Below, piece by piece: positions 20,210-29,205 of a DNA stretch of 64,000 nt (positions are counted from its first letter, which is position 1; every line of letters begins with the position of its first letter). Source of the stretch: Clostridia bacterium (lineage in GTDB: Bacteria > Bacillota > Clostridia > Christensenellales > Aristaeellaceae). The position numbers and the translations under genes are program-made. The DNA is taken from NCBI GenBank assembly GCA_017465155.1, contig JAFTWV010000014.1:1-64000 (forward strand), read 5' to 3'. The notes under the pieces are model-generated. The model was given only the letters and a program-made list of their open reading frames with translations, was not told the origin of the DNA and searched no databases.

Positions 20210-20572
20210 ATGTTCAACATCGGCATGATGGAGCTGATCCTGGTGCTGCTGGTGGCGTTTCTGGTCGTTGGCCCGAAGGATCTGCCGAAGGTTGCCCGGT
20301 GGGTGGCCCGGCAGATCAAGAGCATCCGCAGGCTGGTCCGCGAGGTGAAAAAGGAGACTGGCTGGGACGAGTTTACTGCTGAATTCCGCGATACGAAGGA
20401 GGACTTGAAAAGGACCTTTGAGGAAGCGGATGTGTCCGGTGACGTCAGGGATGCAGCGGATGAGATCAGCAAGGCAGCCTGCGAGGTGAAGCAGAGCGTT
20501 GACAGCGTCCGAAAGGACGTGGACGGCGCAGCAAAGGAGCTTCGCGGGGAGATCGGCAATACATCAATTTGA
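20210..20572 (+). CDS. tatB: TatA/TatB-family translocase protein, long form
   Basis: 120-residue Tat component. One N-terminal membrane helix (IGMMELILVLLVAFLVVGP) contains the early Glu typical of TatB, then the hinge GPKDLPKVAR and an amphipathic helix, followed by a long charged coiled-coil-like tail. The length and the GPxxLP hinge favour a TatB-like role (substrate receptor with TatC), with the short TatA next to it; the symbol is by resemblance. Two ATGs are possible (20204, 20210); the second has better spacing from GGGAGG. First gene of the operon. Confidence 0.8.
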   Translation: MFNIGMMELILVLLVAFLVVGPKDLPKVARWVARQIKSIRRLVREVKKETGWDEFTAEFRDTKEDLKRTFEEADVSGDVRDAADEISKAACEVKQSVDSVRKDVDGAAKELRGEIGNTSI

Positions 20573-20587
20573 AGGAGGACTTGAACA

Positions 20588-20764
20588 ATGGGCAGACTGG
20601 GCATAACGGAGATTATTCTGATTCTGGTGCTTGCGCTGGTACTCTTTGGCGGCGGCAAGCTGGCAGGCGTGGGCAAGGCGCTTGGCCAGAGTATCCGTGA
20701 TTTCAAGAAAGAACTCAAATCGGACGAACCCGCTGAGAAAAAGGAAGAGGGCAAGGCCGAGTAA
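20588..20764 (+). CDS. tatA: TatA, short form
   Basis: 58-residue TatA, the pore or membrane-thinning subunit of the twin-arginine translocase. It reads MGRLGITEIILILVLALVLF followed by GGGKLAGVGKALGQSIRDFK, which is the family pattern of a short helix, FG-type hinge and amphipathic helix with a charged tail. GGAGG lies 10 bases before the ATG. It starts 15 bases after the TatB-like gene and is followed 30 bases later by tatC. Length is normal for TatA of Gram-positive bacteria. Confidence 0.92.
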   Translation: MGRLGITEIILILVLALVLFGGGKLAGVGKALGQSIRDFKKELKSDEPAEKKEEGKAE

Positions 20765-20794
20765 TCCATCGGCCCCGCGATAAGGGGGAATAGT

Positions 20795-21520
20795 ATGGAT
20801 CAGCCGAATGAAAAGCAGTCGATCCTGGAGCATCTGGCAGCGCTGCGGAAGATACTGCTGGTCAGTGCGGGCGCAGTTCTTGCCGCGTTCGTGGTCATCT
20901 TCTATGCGTTCATCGACCCGCTGATGGGGCTGATCACCCAGCCCATCGTGGAGCGGGGGATTGAGATCATTTACACAGCCATGTCCGAGGCGCTCATGAC
21001 CAAGCTGAAGGTTGCGCTGGTAGCGGCGGTGGTGGTTGCGAGTCCGGTGATCTTCTGGCAGCTGTGGGGATTTATCAAGCCGGCGTTGTATCCTAATGAG
21101 AAGCGGGCTGTGCGGCTCATTTTCTTTGTGGCAGTATTCCTGTTTCTACTGGGCGTGATGTTCTGCTACTTTGCGGTGTACATGCTGGCGGTGGATTTCT
21201 TCCTGATTTCAGGCGAAAACCTTGCCGTACCGATGCTGTCCATCGATAAATATGTGGGCTTCCTCTTTGGCTTCGTGCTGCCCTTTGGACTGGCCTTTGA
21301 GCTGCCCGTAGCGCTGTATATCACCACCAGGCTGGGGATGACGAATTATGAGATGCTGGCAGGCAAGCGTAAATTTGTCATTCTGGCAGTGGCGGTGATC
21401 GCTGCGGTGCTGACGCCGCCGGACGTGGTTTCGCAGGTGATGCTGGGTATCCCGATTCTCCTGCTGTTTGAGGTCGGTCTGCTGGTTGTGAAGCACGTTA
21501 GGCCGAAGCAGGCGGAATAA
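20795..21520 (+). CDS. tatC: Sec-independent protein translocase TatC
   Basis: 241-residue TatC, the receptor for twin-arginine signals. The N-terminal SILEHLAALRKILL carries the conserved Glu-His-Leu and Leu-Arg motif, six membrane helices follow, and the segment FWQLWGFIKPALYPNEKRAV in the first cytoplasmic loop and FGLAFELPVAL are family marks. Last gene of the three-gene tat operon; a terminator lies at 21665. All parts needed for a working Tat system are therefore present together. Confidence 0.93.
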   Translation: MDQPNEKQSILEHLAALRKILLVSAGAVLAAFVVIFYAFIDPLMGLITQPIVERGIEIIYTAMSEALMTKLKVALVAAVVVASPVIFWQLWGFIKPALYPNEKRAVRLIFFVAVFLFLLGVMFCYFAVYMLAVDFFLISGENLAVPMLSIDKYVGFLFGFVLPFGLAFELPVALYITTRLGMTNYEMLAGKRKFVILAVAVIAAVLTPPDVVSQVMLGIPILLLFEVGLLVVKHVRPKQAE

Positions 21521-21664
21521 CGCAGAGTACCTTTGTAATAAGGGAATCAGAAGGCGCTTTGGCAGCAACACATTCAACAGCGCATTATCCGGACAAAGCT
21601 TTGCGTCAGCTGCAAGAATAACCTTGATGATGGTCAGGGCTTGCTCGAACGCTGACAAGATTAA

Positions 21665-21696
21665 CCTGCATGGCCGTGTGCAATGCAGGCTTTTTT
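21665..21696 (+). terminator. rho-independent terminator
   Basis: CCTGCAT (21665-21671) with ATGCAGG (21683-21689), then CTTTTTT. It ends the tat operon. The gap 21521-21951 otherwise holds the next promoter and leader. Confidence 0.75.
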
Positions 21697-21815
21697 GATG
21701 ATTAATTACCAATATCATCCTAAACGGAAGCGGAATAATCATGTAAAATAGACGAAAATACGCAATATATGAGCAATTGAAAGCAAATAATGATTAGAAT
21801 GCGCCTGTGTTTACT

Positions 21816-21824
21816 GGTATAATG
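21816..21824 (+). promoter_or_regulatory. extended -10 promoter of CUT1 importer
   Basis: TGG-TATAAT forms an extended -10 element about 130 bases before the first permease gene. The -35 region is weak. A 16-codon reading frame from ATG at 21849 to TGA at 21897, preceded by GGGAAGGA, lies in the leader and could be a leader peptide. Confidence 0.55.
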
Positions 21825-21951
21825 AAAACCATAATCAACAGGGAAGGAATGCGCCGCGATATCGAACAGGCAGATGCAAAGCAGCTGCTGTTTTGGTGAT
21901 CCATGGATATTCAGTGCATGTCGTTCCGCGTTACGTAAGGAGGGGTATCGG

Positions 21952-22917
21952 GTGAAAGTCCAGCGGGCATCCCTGACTCGCCGGGAAAAGAAATCACTGG
22001 GCCGCATGTCCTGGAAACAGTACATGCGCCGCTACGGCACGCTGTACATCATGCTGCTGCTGCCGGTGATTTTCTTCATCGTGTTCCGCTATGCGCCCAT
22101 GGCCTACATTCTGAGCGCATTCAAAAAGAACAACATCATCAAGCCGCCGTGGGAAGTGGCATGGGCTGGAAACAACGGCTTCGAGTGGTTTATCAAGGCC
22201 TTCAAGAACCGTGACTTTATTTACGCCCTGCGCAACACTGTCACGCTGAATTTCCTGGATCTGATCATCGGCTTCCCTGCGCCCATTATTCTGGCGCTGC
22301 TGCTCAATGAGCTGACGTTCAAGCGCTTCAAGCGCATCACGCAGACCATCGTGTATCTGCCGCACTTCCTGAGCTGGATCATCATTTCCGGTCTGGCGCT
22401 GCGTCTGCTGGCGCCCAATGACGGTTTGGTGAACATCGTCCTCAAGAATGCGGGCATGGAGCCGATTCACTTCCTGGATGATTCAAATAACTGGGTCTGG
22501 ACGTATATCATGCTTGGCATCTGGAAGGAAGCCGGCTGGAATACGATCATCTATCTGGCTGCGCTGACCGGCATCAGCCCTGAGCTGTACGAGGCCGCTT
22601 CTGTGGACGGCGCAGGCCGTTTCCGCAAGATCTGGCATGTGACACTGCCGGGTCTGCGCTCGACCATCATCACCCTGCTGATCATGAACCTGGGCCGCAT
22701 TCTGGGCTCCGAGTTCGACCGTCCCTACGCGCTGAGCAACAAGCTGGTGACCGACGTGTCCAACGTGATCTCCATCTTTGTGTATCAGAACGGTATCAAG
22801 GGCAGCCAGTTCTCGCTGACGACGGCTGTGGGCTTGTTCCAGTCGGTCATCGGCGTGTTCTTCCTGCTGGGTGCGAATAAGATCGCCAACAAGTTTGGCG
22901 AGCGCGGCGTTTGGTAA
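21952..22917 (+). CDS. CUT1 sugar ABC permease (LplB type)
   Basis: 321-residue permease of the oligosaccharide (CUT1) importers. Six membrane helices and the ATPase-coupling loop YEAASVDGAGRFRKIWHVTLPGL (about 215-237) are visible, with the LplB-type opening GTLYIMLLLPVIFFIVFRYAPM. I start at a GTG (21952) since AAGGAGGGG lies six bases before it; the ORF extends further upstream without such a site. It is the first gene of a permease-permease-binding protein operon with no ATPase gene, as expected when one shared MsmX-like ATPase serves several importers. Confidence 0.88.
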   Translation: MKVQRASLTRREKKSLGRMSWKQYMRRYGTLYIMLLLPVIFFIVFRYAPMAYILSAFKKNNIIKPPWEVAWAGNNGFEWFIKAFKNRDFIYALRNTVTLNFLDLIIGFPAPIILALLLNELTFKRFKRITQTIVYLPHFLSWIIISGLALRLLAPNDGLVNIVLKNAGMEPIHFLDDSNNWVWTYIMLGIWKEAGWNTIIYLAALTGISPELYEAASVDGAGRFRKIWHVTLPGLRSTIITLLIMNLGRILGSEFDRPYALSNKLVTDVSNVISIFVYQNGIKGSQFSLTTAVGLFQSVIGVFFLLGANKIANKFGERGVW

Positions 22918-22932
22918 GGAGGGGATGAAGCA

Positions 22933-23802
22933 ATGATTAAATCGTGGAAAACGAAAGTCGGCGACTGGATTGTCGTCGCGATCTGCTGCGTGCTGATCTT
23001 CATCTGCCTCGTTCCGCTTTTGAACGTGCTGGCGCGCTCCCTGTCCTCGACCTATTACCTCAACCGCAATGAGGTGCTGCTCTGGCCCAAGGGTCTGAAC
23101 TTCGACGCCTATACCAATGTGCTGCGCGACGCAAAGTACACCTACTCTCTGGGCTACACGGCGGTATTGACGGTGGTCTGCACAATCATCTCCATGACGA
23201 TGACCATCCTGTGCGCTTTCCCGCTGATCTTTGACAAGCTTCGCGGCCGCAAGGTCATCAATGCCATCATCGTCCTGACGATGTATTTCAGCGCAGGTAC
23301 CATCCCGCACTACCTGATGATGAAGAATCTGAACATGCTCAATACCGTTTGGGTGCTGATCATCCCGAATTGCCTGAGCGTGTTCAACATGATCATCATG
23401 CGTTCGTTCTTCTTCGGCATTCCGGACAGTCTCCGCGAGGCGGCGGAGATCGACGGCGCGGGCCCGTTCCGTATGCTGATTCAGATCTACCTGCCGCTGT
23501 CCACCTCTGTGATGGCCACGCTGGCGCTGTTCTATGCCGTAGGCCGCTGGAACGGCTTCTCTGACGCGCTGATGTACGTCAAGAAGGAAGAACTGTACCC
23601 CATCCAGCTGCTGCTGTACAACATCCTGCAGAATACCACGGCCATTGAGATTGGTACGCAGGAAGGTTTCTTCGACCCCGGTGTGGGCGAGACGATGAAG
23701 ATGGCGACGGTCATGTTTGCCACCGTTCCGATTCTGCTGATCTATCCCTGGCTGCAGCGCTACTTTGTTACCGGCGTGACCATCGGCGCTGTGAAGGGCT
23801 GA
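22933..23802 (+). CDS. CUT1 sugar ABC permease (YtcP/LplC type)
   Basis: 289-residue second permease subunit. It has six helices and the coupling loop REAAEIDGAGPFRMLIQIYL (about 166-185), and ends with YFVTGVTIGAVKG, the usual C-terminus of this group. It begins 15 bases after the first permease gene behind GGAGGGG. The LplB/YtcP type usually carries complex oligosaccharides such as rhamnogalacturonan or aldouronate fragments, but the substrate here cannot be read from sequence. Confidence 0.88.
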   Translation: MIKSWKTKVGDWIVVAICCVLIFICLVPLLNVLARSLSSTYYLNRNEVLLWPKGLNFDAYTNVLRDAKYTYSLGYTAVLTVVCTIISMTMTILCAFPLIFDKLRGRKVINAIIVLTMYFSAGTIPHYLMMKNLNMLNTVWVLIIPNCLSVFNMIIMRSFFFGIPDSLREAAEIDGAGPFRMLIQIYLPLSTSVMATLALFYAVGRWNGFSDALMYVKKEELYPIQLLLYNILQNTTAIEIGTQEGFFDPGVGETMKMATVMFATVPILLIYPWLQRYFVTGVTIGAVKG

Positions 23803-23874
23803 TGCCGCAGCCAATCACCATCCTGTTCCTTGCGGGCAGCGTAGCCCGTAAAATAAATTCAAGGAGGATTCCCT

Positions 23875-25473
23875 ATGAAGCGCATTCTGTCTCTGCTGCT
23901 GGTGCTTTCCATGCTGCTGAGCCTCGGCCTCGTCAATGCGAGCGCTGAAGCGCAGTTTGTGGACGGCAAGTTCACCGAGCCCGTCACCATCACGGTTGAA
24001 ATCTACAACCGTTCCAACGACGGCGGCACCGACCCGACCAACAACAAGTTCACCGATTACATCAAGAAGGGTATGCTGGACAAGTACAACGTCGTCGTCG
24101 AGTACGTGAGCGTTCCCCGCTGGACCGAGGTTGACGAGATCAACAACCTGCTGGCCTCCGGTGACGCCCCCGACGTGTGCGTGACCTACTCCTACCCCAC
24201 TATCCAGACCTATGCTTCCATGGGCGGCGTGCTGGATCTGGCTCCCTATCTGACCGAGCACAAGGACAAGCTGACCAACCTGTTCAACCTGCTGGGCGAT
24301 TACAACATCTACTACGATCAGGATCCCACCACCGGCGAGCTGTGGGCCATCGAGGCTCTGCTGGCTGAGCGTGCCCGCATCAACCTGTTCGTTCGTGAGG
24401 ACTGGCTGGCTAAGCTGAATCTGGCGGTGCCCACCACCCTGCAGGAGTTTGAAGACATGCTGGTGGCCTTCCAGAACAACGCCGAGCTGCTGCTGGGCGA
24501 GGATGCTGACCGCATGATCCCCTACACCACCTCCTACGACATCGGCTGGCGCAATGACCACCTGCTGACCTCCTTCGTTCCTGACGCAGCGACCGACGAC
24601 GAGCTGTACGTCAACGGCTTCGACGATCGTCACCTGCTCTACCCTGGCTACAAGGAGGGCGTGCGCGTCCTGAATAAGTGGTACAACATGGGCCTGATCT
24701 GGAAGGATTTCGCTCTGTACGGCTCTGGCGACACCACTGAAGACAGCTACATCAAGGCTGGCTTCGTCGGCGCCTTCATGCACAACTGGGATTACCCCTA
24801 CCGCAATGGCGAAGAGTCCATCATTGCTAACCTGAAGCGCAATGTTTCTGAGGATGCCAACTACATCGCCATCGAGTGCTTCCAGAACGACGCGGGCGTG
24901 TACCGTAAGTTCCTGGCGGACTCCGTTGACCGCAAGGTGTTCTTCCCCTACACCAACGATCAGCCTCTGGCCTCCCTGCTGTATCTGGACTTCATCTCTT
25001 CTCCCGAGACTGTTGTCTACCTGCAGACTGGTGACGAGGGTGTCAACCACGTCGTGACCGAGAATGGCGCGATCCAGACCGTTGCTGCCACCGCTCCCGA
25101 CATCATGAACTCCGGCATGAACATCGACTACACCATCACCATCAACGGCCTGCAGCTGTTCGACGCTGAGCTGACCGGCAAGTCCAAGGCTCTGAACTAC
25201 GCGGGCATCGATGCTGACGATGTCGTGCAGGCTCTGGCGGCTTCCACCAACGGCGGCCGTACCGTGGCGCACTACAACGTGGGCGCGATTACTGCTGAGG
25301 AAGGCATCGGCACTTCTCTGTCCGAGAAGCGTGACGCGTTCCTGTGCCGCGCGATCGTGGCTTCCGTCGCGGACTTCGACAAGATCTACGACGAGGGCAT
25401 GGCTGACTATCTGGCTTCCGGCGGTCAGGACATCATCGACGAGCGCGCTGAGAAGATCGGCTACACCAAGTAA
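23875..25473 (+). CDS. oligosaccharide ABC binding protein, large family 1
   Basis: 532-residue binding protein that works with the two permeases before it. The signal peptide (MKRILSLLLVLSMLLSLGLV, cut near ASA-EA) has no lipobox cysteine, which is unusual for a Gram-positive binding protein. The body has the LplA-type pattern: DKYNVVVEYVSV, NNLLASGDAPDVCVTYSYP and VREDWLAKLNLAVPTTLQEF. Codon use is strongly biased toward C- and G-ending codons, as expected for an abundant protein. AAGGAGG precedes the ATG; a terminator follows at 25491. Confidence 0.88.
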   Translation: MKRILSLLLVLSMLLSLGLVNASAEAQFVDGKFTEPVTITVEIYNRSNDGGTDPTNNKFTDYIKKGMLDKYNVVVEYVSVPRWTEVDEINNLLASGDAPDVCVTYSYPTIQTYASMGGVLDLAPYLTEHKDKLTNLFNLLGDYNIYYDQDPTTGELWAIEALLAERARINLFVREDWLAKLNLAVPTTLQEFEDMLVAFQNNAELLLGEDADRMIPYTTSYDIGWRNDHLLTSFVPDAATDDELYVNGFDDRHLLYPGYKEGVRVLNKWYNMGLIWKDFALYGSGDTTEDSYIKAGFVGAFMHNWDYPYRNGEESIIANLKRNVSEDANYIAIECFQNDAGVYRKFLADSVDRKVFFPYTNDQPLASLLYLDFISSPETVVYLQTGDEGVNHVVTENGAIQTVAATAPDIMNSGMNIDYTITINGLQLFDAELTGKSKALNYAGIDADDVVQALAASTNGGRTVAHYNVGAITAEEGIGTSLSEKRDAFLCRAIVASVADFDKIYDEGMADYLASGGQDIIDERAEKIGYTK

Positions 25474-25490
25474 TTCGAAAATACCATCAT

Positions 25491-25519
25491 GGGGCAGTGC
25501 TTCGGCACTGCTCCTTTTT
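25491..25519 (+). terminator. rho-independent terminator
   Basis: Ten-base-pair stem (25491-25500 with 25505-25514, one G-U pair) closed by the stable TTCG loop, then five T. It ends the CUT1 operon. Confidence 0.85.
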
Positions 25520-25587
25520 GCTGCCTTTAGCGGATTGACTTGCAGTGAAAGCAATACACGAAATGTACAACATGCAGTTGATTTGTG

Positions 25588-25596
25588 TGTTATAAT
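25588..25596 (+). promoter_or_regulatory. extended -10 promoter of trpB
   Basis: TGT-TATAAT extended -10 element 36 bases before the trpB start; no convincing -35. The leader is too short for a T-box or trp attenuator. Confidence 0.55.
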
Positions 25597-25632
25597 AAAT
25601 TAAAACTATGATCCAACAGGAGGCTGCGTAAT

Positions 25633-26850
25633 ATGGATTACCGCACCTATTTGCGTTATCATCCCGATGACAATGGGTATTTCGGTGAATATGGCGGCGC
25701 ATTGCTGACAGATGAGCTGAAAGCTGCCATGGCGGAGATCACCGAGGCATACCATACCATCGCCCAGAGCGCCCAGTTCGTCAACGAGCTGCGCCGAATC
25801 CGCAAGGATTTTCAGGGCCGTCCTACCCCTGTGTACCATTGTGAGAGATTGAGCCGAAAGGTTGGCGGTGCACAGATTTATCTCAAGCGAGAGGATCTGA
25901 ATCATACAGGTGCGCATAAGCTGAATCACTGCATGGGCGAGGGCCTTCTTGCCAAGTATATGGGCAAGAAGAAGATTATCGCTGAGACCGGTGCTGGTCA
26001 GCATGGCGTGGCGCTTGCGACGGCGGCAGCCTTTTTCGGTCTGGAGTGCGACATTTACATGGGCGAGGTGGACATTGCCAAGCAGGCGCCCAATGTTACC
26101 CGCATGAAGATCCTTGGTGCAAATGTTGTACCTGTTACGCATGGACTCAAGACATTGAAGGAAGCGGTTGACGCGGCCTTTGAAGCTTATGCCCGCGAAT
26201 ACAAGGATGCGATATACTGCATTGGCTCCACCCTTGGTCCGCATCCCTTCCCGCTGATGGTTCGTGACTTCCAGATGGTTGTAGGGCAGGAGATGCGCGA
26301 GCAGTTCAAGGACATGATGGGTCATGAGCCCGACGTGGTTTGTGCTTGCGTGGGCGGCGGCAGCAATAGTCTGGGAACCTTCGTGCCTTTCCTGGACAGC
26401 GCGGTTGAGCTGTATGGTGTGGAGCCGCTGGGCAAGGGCGATAAGCTGGGTGATCATGCTGCGTCCATGAAGCACGGCACTCCCGGCACCATGCATGGAT
26501 TCCATTCCATCATGCTGAAGGATGAGAACGGCGAGCCAGCGCCGGTATATTCCATTGCATCTGGTCTGGACTATCCCTCTGTTGGCCCTGAGCATGCATA
26601 CCTGCGGGATCTTGGCCGTGTGACCTATGATTCCGTGACGGATGAGGAAGCGGTGAAGGCGTTCTTTGCCCTGAGCAAATACGAGGGTATCATTCCTGCA
26701 CTGGAATCCAGCCACGCGGTGGCCTTTGCGATGAAGAAGGCAAAGGAAATGAAGAAAGGCTCCATCCTTGTCACCCTCTCCGGCCGCGGCGACAAGGACG
26801 TGGACTATGTTGTGGAACACTATGGCTACGGCGAGGATATGCAGCTGTAA
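25633..26850 (+). CDS. trpB: tryptophan synthase beta chain, stand-alone
   Basis: 405-residue PLP enzyme that joins indole and serine to form tryptophan. The PLP lysine is in HTGAHKLNH (about residue 94), the catalytic Glu in [10 protein letters not shown] (about 117) and the phosphate-binding loop in [12 protein letters not shown] (about 235). Other family marks include GYFGEYGG at the start and [14 protein letters not shown]. No trpA or other trp gene is nearby, so it may act as an indole-salvage enzyme or have a trpA elsewhere. HKLNH and GSNSLG differ slightly from the common HKINN and GSNAIG. Confidence 0.9.
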   Translation: MDYRTYLRYHPDDNGYFGEYGGALLTDELKAAMAEITEAYHTIAQSAQFVNELRRIRKDFQGRPTPVYHCERLSRKVGGAQIYLKREDLNHTGAHKLNHCMGEGLLAKYMGKKKIIAETGAGQHGVALATAAAFFGLECDIYMGEVDIAKQAPNVTRMKILGANVVPVTHGLKTLKEAVDAAFEAYAREYKDAIYCIGSTLGPHPFPLMVRDFQMVVGQEMREQFKDMMGHEPDVVCACVGGGSNSLGTFVPFLDSAVELYGVEPLGKGDKLGDHAASMKHGTPGTMHGFHSIMLKDENGEPAPVYSIASGLDYPSVGPEHAYLRDLGRVTYDSVTDEEAVKAFFALSKYEGIIPALESSHAVAFAMKKAKEMKKGSILVTLSGRGDKDVDYVVEHYGYGEDMQL

Positions 26851-26872
26851 TCGAAAACGCGTTATGAATGAA

Positions 26873-26908
26873 AACCCTGTCTGCACCAGCTGCGGGCAGG
26901 GTATTTTG
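26873..26908 (+). terminator. putative terminator after trpB
   Basis: Hairpin of about ten pairs (CCCTGTCTGC with GCGGGCAGGG, two G-U pairs), followed by a weak TATTTTG tail. Confidence 0.5.
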
Positions 26909-26911
26909 TGC

Positions 26912-26940
26912 TTGCTATAAGATATATAATCGGTTATAAT
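26912..26940 (+). promoter_or_regulatory. promoter of alcohol dehydrogenase operon
   Basis: TTGCTA (26912-26917), 17-base spacer, TATAAT (26935-26940), 45 bases before the start codon. It probably drives three genes. Confidence 0.75.
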
Positions 26941-26985
26941 GGTTGCATCAGCAACGTTCTGAAAAGATAAGATAGGAGTGTATGT

Positions 26986-28167
26986 ATGAATAATTTCCAT
27001 TTTTACAGCCCCACGGAATTTGTCTTTGGCCGCGGAAGCGAAAACGAAGCTGGAGAACTGGTCAAGAAGTATGGCGGGAGCAAGGTGCTGGTTCACTTTG
27101 GTGGCGGAAGTGCGGTGAGGAGCGGCTTGCTGGGACGTGTGACTGCATCGCTGACAGCGGCAGGCGTGCCTTATATTGAGCTTGGCGGCGTGAAACCCAA
27201 TCCCCGTGATACACTGGTTTATGAGGGCATTGAACTGTGCAGGCGGGAAGGCATCGACTTTATCCTGTGCGTAGGCGGCGGCTCTGTGATCGATTCTGCG
27301 AAAGCGATTGCAGCAGGCGTACTCTATGACGGAGACTTCTGGGACTTTTACAGCGGAAAGGCTGCCGTGCGTAAGGCGCTGCCTGTCGGCACGGTGCTTA
27401 CCATCGCAGCGGCTGGCAGCGAGGGAAGCGGCGATACTGTCGTGACGCAGGAAGCAACTGGACTCAAGCGTGGCGCCGGTGGTGATGCGCTGAGACCCCG
27501 TTTTTCCATCATGAACCCCGAGCTGACCTGCACGCTTCCGCCCTTCCATACGGCATGTGGTGCTGCTGATATCATGGCACATGTGTTCGAGCGTTATTTC
27601 ACCAATACAACCGAGGTGGAGATCACGGATCGTCTGTGTGAGGCTGTGCTGTGCACGATGGTTAAGGAAGCGCCGCGGGTCATCGCAGATCCGAACAACT
27701 ATGATGCCCGCGCAAACATCATGTGGGCTGGCACCGTGGCGCATACCAACATCGTCGGTGTGGGCCGCGATCAGGATTGGAACAGCCACAACATAGAGCA
27801 TGAATTGTCCGGTCTGTATGACGTGGCTCATGGTGCGGGTCTGGCGGTGATCATGCCTGCGTGGATGGAATTTGTCATGCCGCACAATCCGATGCGTTTT
27901 GCACAGGTCGCGACGCGCGTATGGGGCTGCGCAATGGATTTTGAGCATCCGGAGAATACGGCGCTTGCAGGAATTCGCTGTTTCCGCCGCTTCCTGCGGG
28001 AGATTGGACTTCCGATCAATTTTGCCGAGCTTGGCGCACGGGAAGAGGACATTCCTGTACTGGTGCAGAAGCTGGGATTGGGCGAAGGCCGCACGGGCGG
28101 GTTCGTGCATCTGAACAGCGAGGATGTGGCACAGATTTACCGTATTGCGGCGCATGCAGATGTGTAA
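26986..28167 (+). CDS. iron-containing alcohol dehydrogenase (butanol dehydrogenase type)
   Basis: 393-residue family III alcohol dehydrogenase, reducing aldehydes to alcohols with NAD(P)H, usual in fermentation. The nucleotide-binding motif GGGSVIDSAKAIA (about 96-108) and the metal ligands in the ACGAADIMAHVFE and EHELSGLYDVAHGAGLAVI stretches are present. It resembles the YqhD/BdhA branch. It is the first gene of an apparent operon with two SDR oxidoreductases. The real substrate is not evident; the neighbours suggest a sugar or polyol rather than butanal. Confidence 0.88.
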   Translation: MNNFHFYSPTEFVFGRGSENEAGELVKKYGGSKVLVHFGGGSAVRSGLLGRVTASLTAAGVPYIELGGVKPNPRDTLVYEGIELCRREGIDFILCVGGGSVIDSAKAIAAGVLYDGDFWDFYSGKAAVRKALPVGTVLTIAAAGSEGSGDTVVTQEATGLKRGAGGDALRPRFSIMNPELTCTLPPFHTACGAADIMAHVFERYFTNTTEVEITDRLCEAVLCTMVKEAPRVIADPNNYDARANIMWAGTVAHTNIVGVGRDQDWNSHNIEHELSGLYDVAHGAGLAVIMPAWMEFVMPHNPMRFAQVATRVWGCAMDFEHPENTALAGIRCFRRFLREIGLPINFAELGAREEDIPVLVQKLGLGEGRTGGFVHLNSEDVAQIYRIAAHADV

Positions 28168-28182
28168 AGGAGGACCGTATTC

Positions 28183-29205
28183 ATGAAAGCATTGTTTATC
28201 GGCGGAACCGGAACCATCAGCATGGCCATTACCCGTCAGCTGGCACAGAATCCGGAATGGGAGCTGTATCTGCTTAACCGCGGTACCCGCTCAGCGGAGC
28301 TGCCGGAAGGCGTGAAGGTGATCAATGCAGACATCAACCAGGAGGCACAGGCTGCAGAAGCACTTAATGGCTTGAATTTCGACTGTGTGTGCGATTTCAT
28401 CGGCTTTGTTCCTGCGCAGCTGGAGAGAGATTATCGCCTGTTTACGGGAAAAACAAAGCAGTTTATGTACATTTCATCTGCATCGGCATATCAGAAGCCG
28501 CTGTCTGATTACCGCATTACGGAGAGCACACCGCTGGCGAATCCGCACTGGGAATACTCACGCAACAAGATTGCCTGTGAAGAGTATCTGATGAAACAAT
28601 ACCGGGAGCACGGCTTCCCTGTGACGATCATCCGTCCCAGTCATACATATGACGAGCGCAATGTCCCGGTGGGTGCACACGGCGATAAGGGCAGCTGGCA
28701 GATTCTCAAACGCATGCTGGAAGGTAAGCCGGTTCTTGTGCATGGTGATGGCACGTCTCTGTGGACGATCACCTACAACACGGATTTTGCCAAGGCGTTC
28801 ATTGGATTGATGGGCAATATTCATGCCATCGGCGAGGCATATCATATCACCTCGGATGAATCTGTTACATGGAACCAGATCTACGCCGTGATTGCCGATG
28901 AGCTTGGCGTTGCTTATAAGCCCTGCTATGTGCCGTCGGATTTTCTGAATGCAGTGGGTAAGTATGATTTTGAAGGCGGACTCCTGGGCGACAAGGCCAA
29001 CACGGTTGTGTTTGACAACAGCAAGATCAAGCGTGCTGTGCCGGGCTTCTGCTGTACTGTGCGTGCGGATCAGGGATTGCGCCGTGCGGTGAGGAATATG
29101 GTCAATACGCCGAAGCTGCAGGTGGAGGATCCTGAATTCGACGCATGGTGTGATAAGGTTGTTGCTGCGCTGGAAGCTGCGAAGGAGGCCATTGCCAATG
29201 CTTGA
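28183..29205 (+). CDS. NAD-dependent epimerase/dehydratase (extended SDR)
   Basis: 340-residue extended short-chain dehydrogenase. The Rossmann loop FIGGTGTISMAI is at residues 5-16, and the middle has YISSASAYQKP followed by EYSRNKIACEEYL with the active-site Tyr-x3-Lys (YSRNK). Proteins of this branch are often annotated as nucleotide-sugar epimerases, but some act on simple sugars or lack known substrates. It starts 15 bases after the alcohol dehydrogenase behind AAAGGAGG and overlaps the next SDR gene by 8 bases, so the three are co-expressed. Confidence 0.85.
   Translation: MKALFIGGTGTISMAITRQLAQNPEWELYLLNRGTRSAELPEGVKVINADINQEAQAAEALNGLNFDCVCDFIGFVPAQLERDYRLFTGKTKQFMYISSASAYQKPLSDYRITESTPLANPHWEYSRNKIACEEYLMKQYREHGFPVTIIRPSHTYDERNVPVGAHGDKGSWQILKRMLEGKPVLVHGDGTSLWTITYNTDFAKAFIGLMGNIHAIGEAYHITSDESVTWNQIYAVIADELGVAYKPCYVPSDFLNAVGKYDFEGGLLGDKANTVVFDNSKIKRAVPGFCCTVRADQGLRRAVRNMVNTPKLQVEDPEFDAWCDKVVAALEAAKEAIANA

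Noticed and set aside
25606..28155. 849-codon open frame antisense to trpB and the alcohol dehydrogenase
   Set aside because: Low-complexity His/Arg-rich translation without domain, against two well-supported genes and two promoters.
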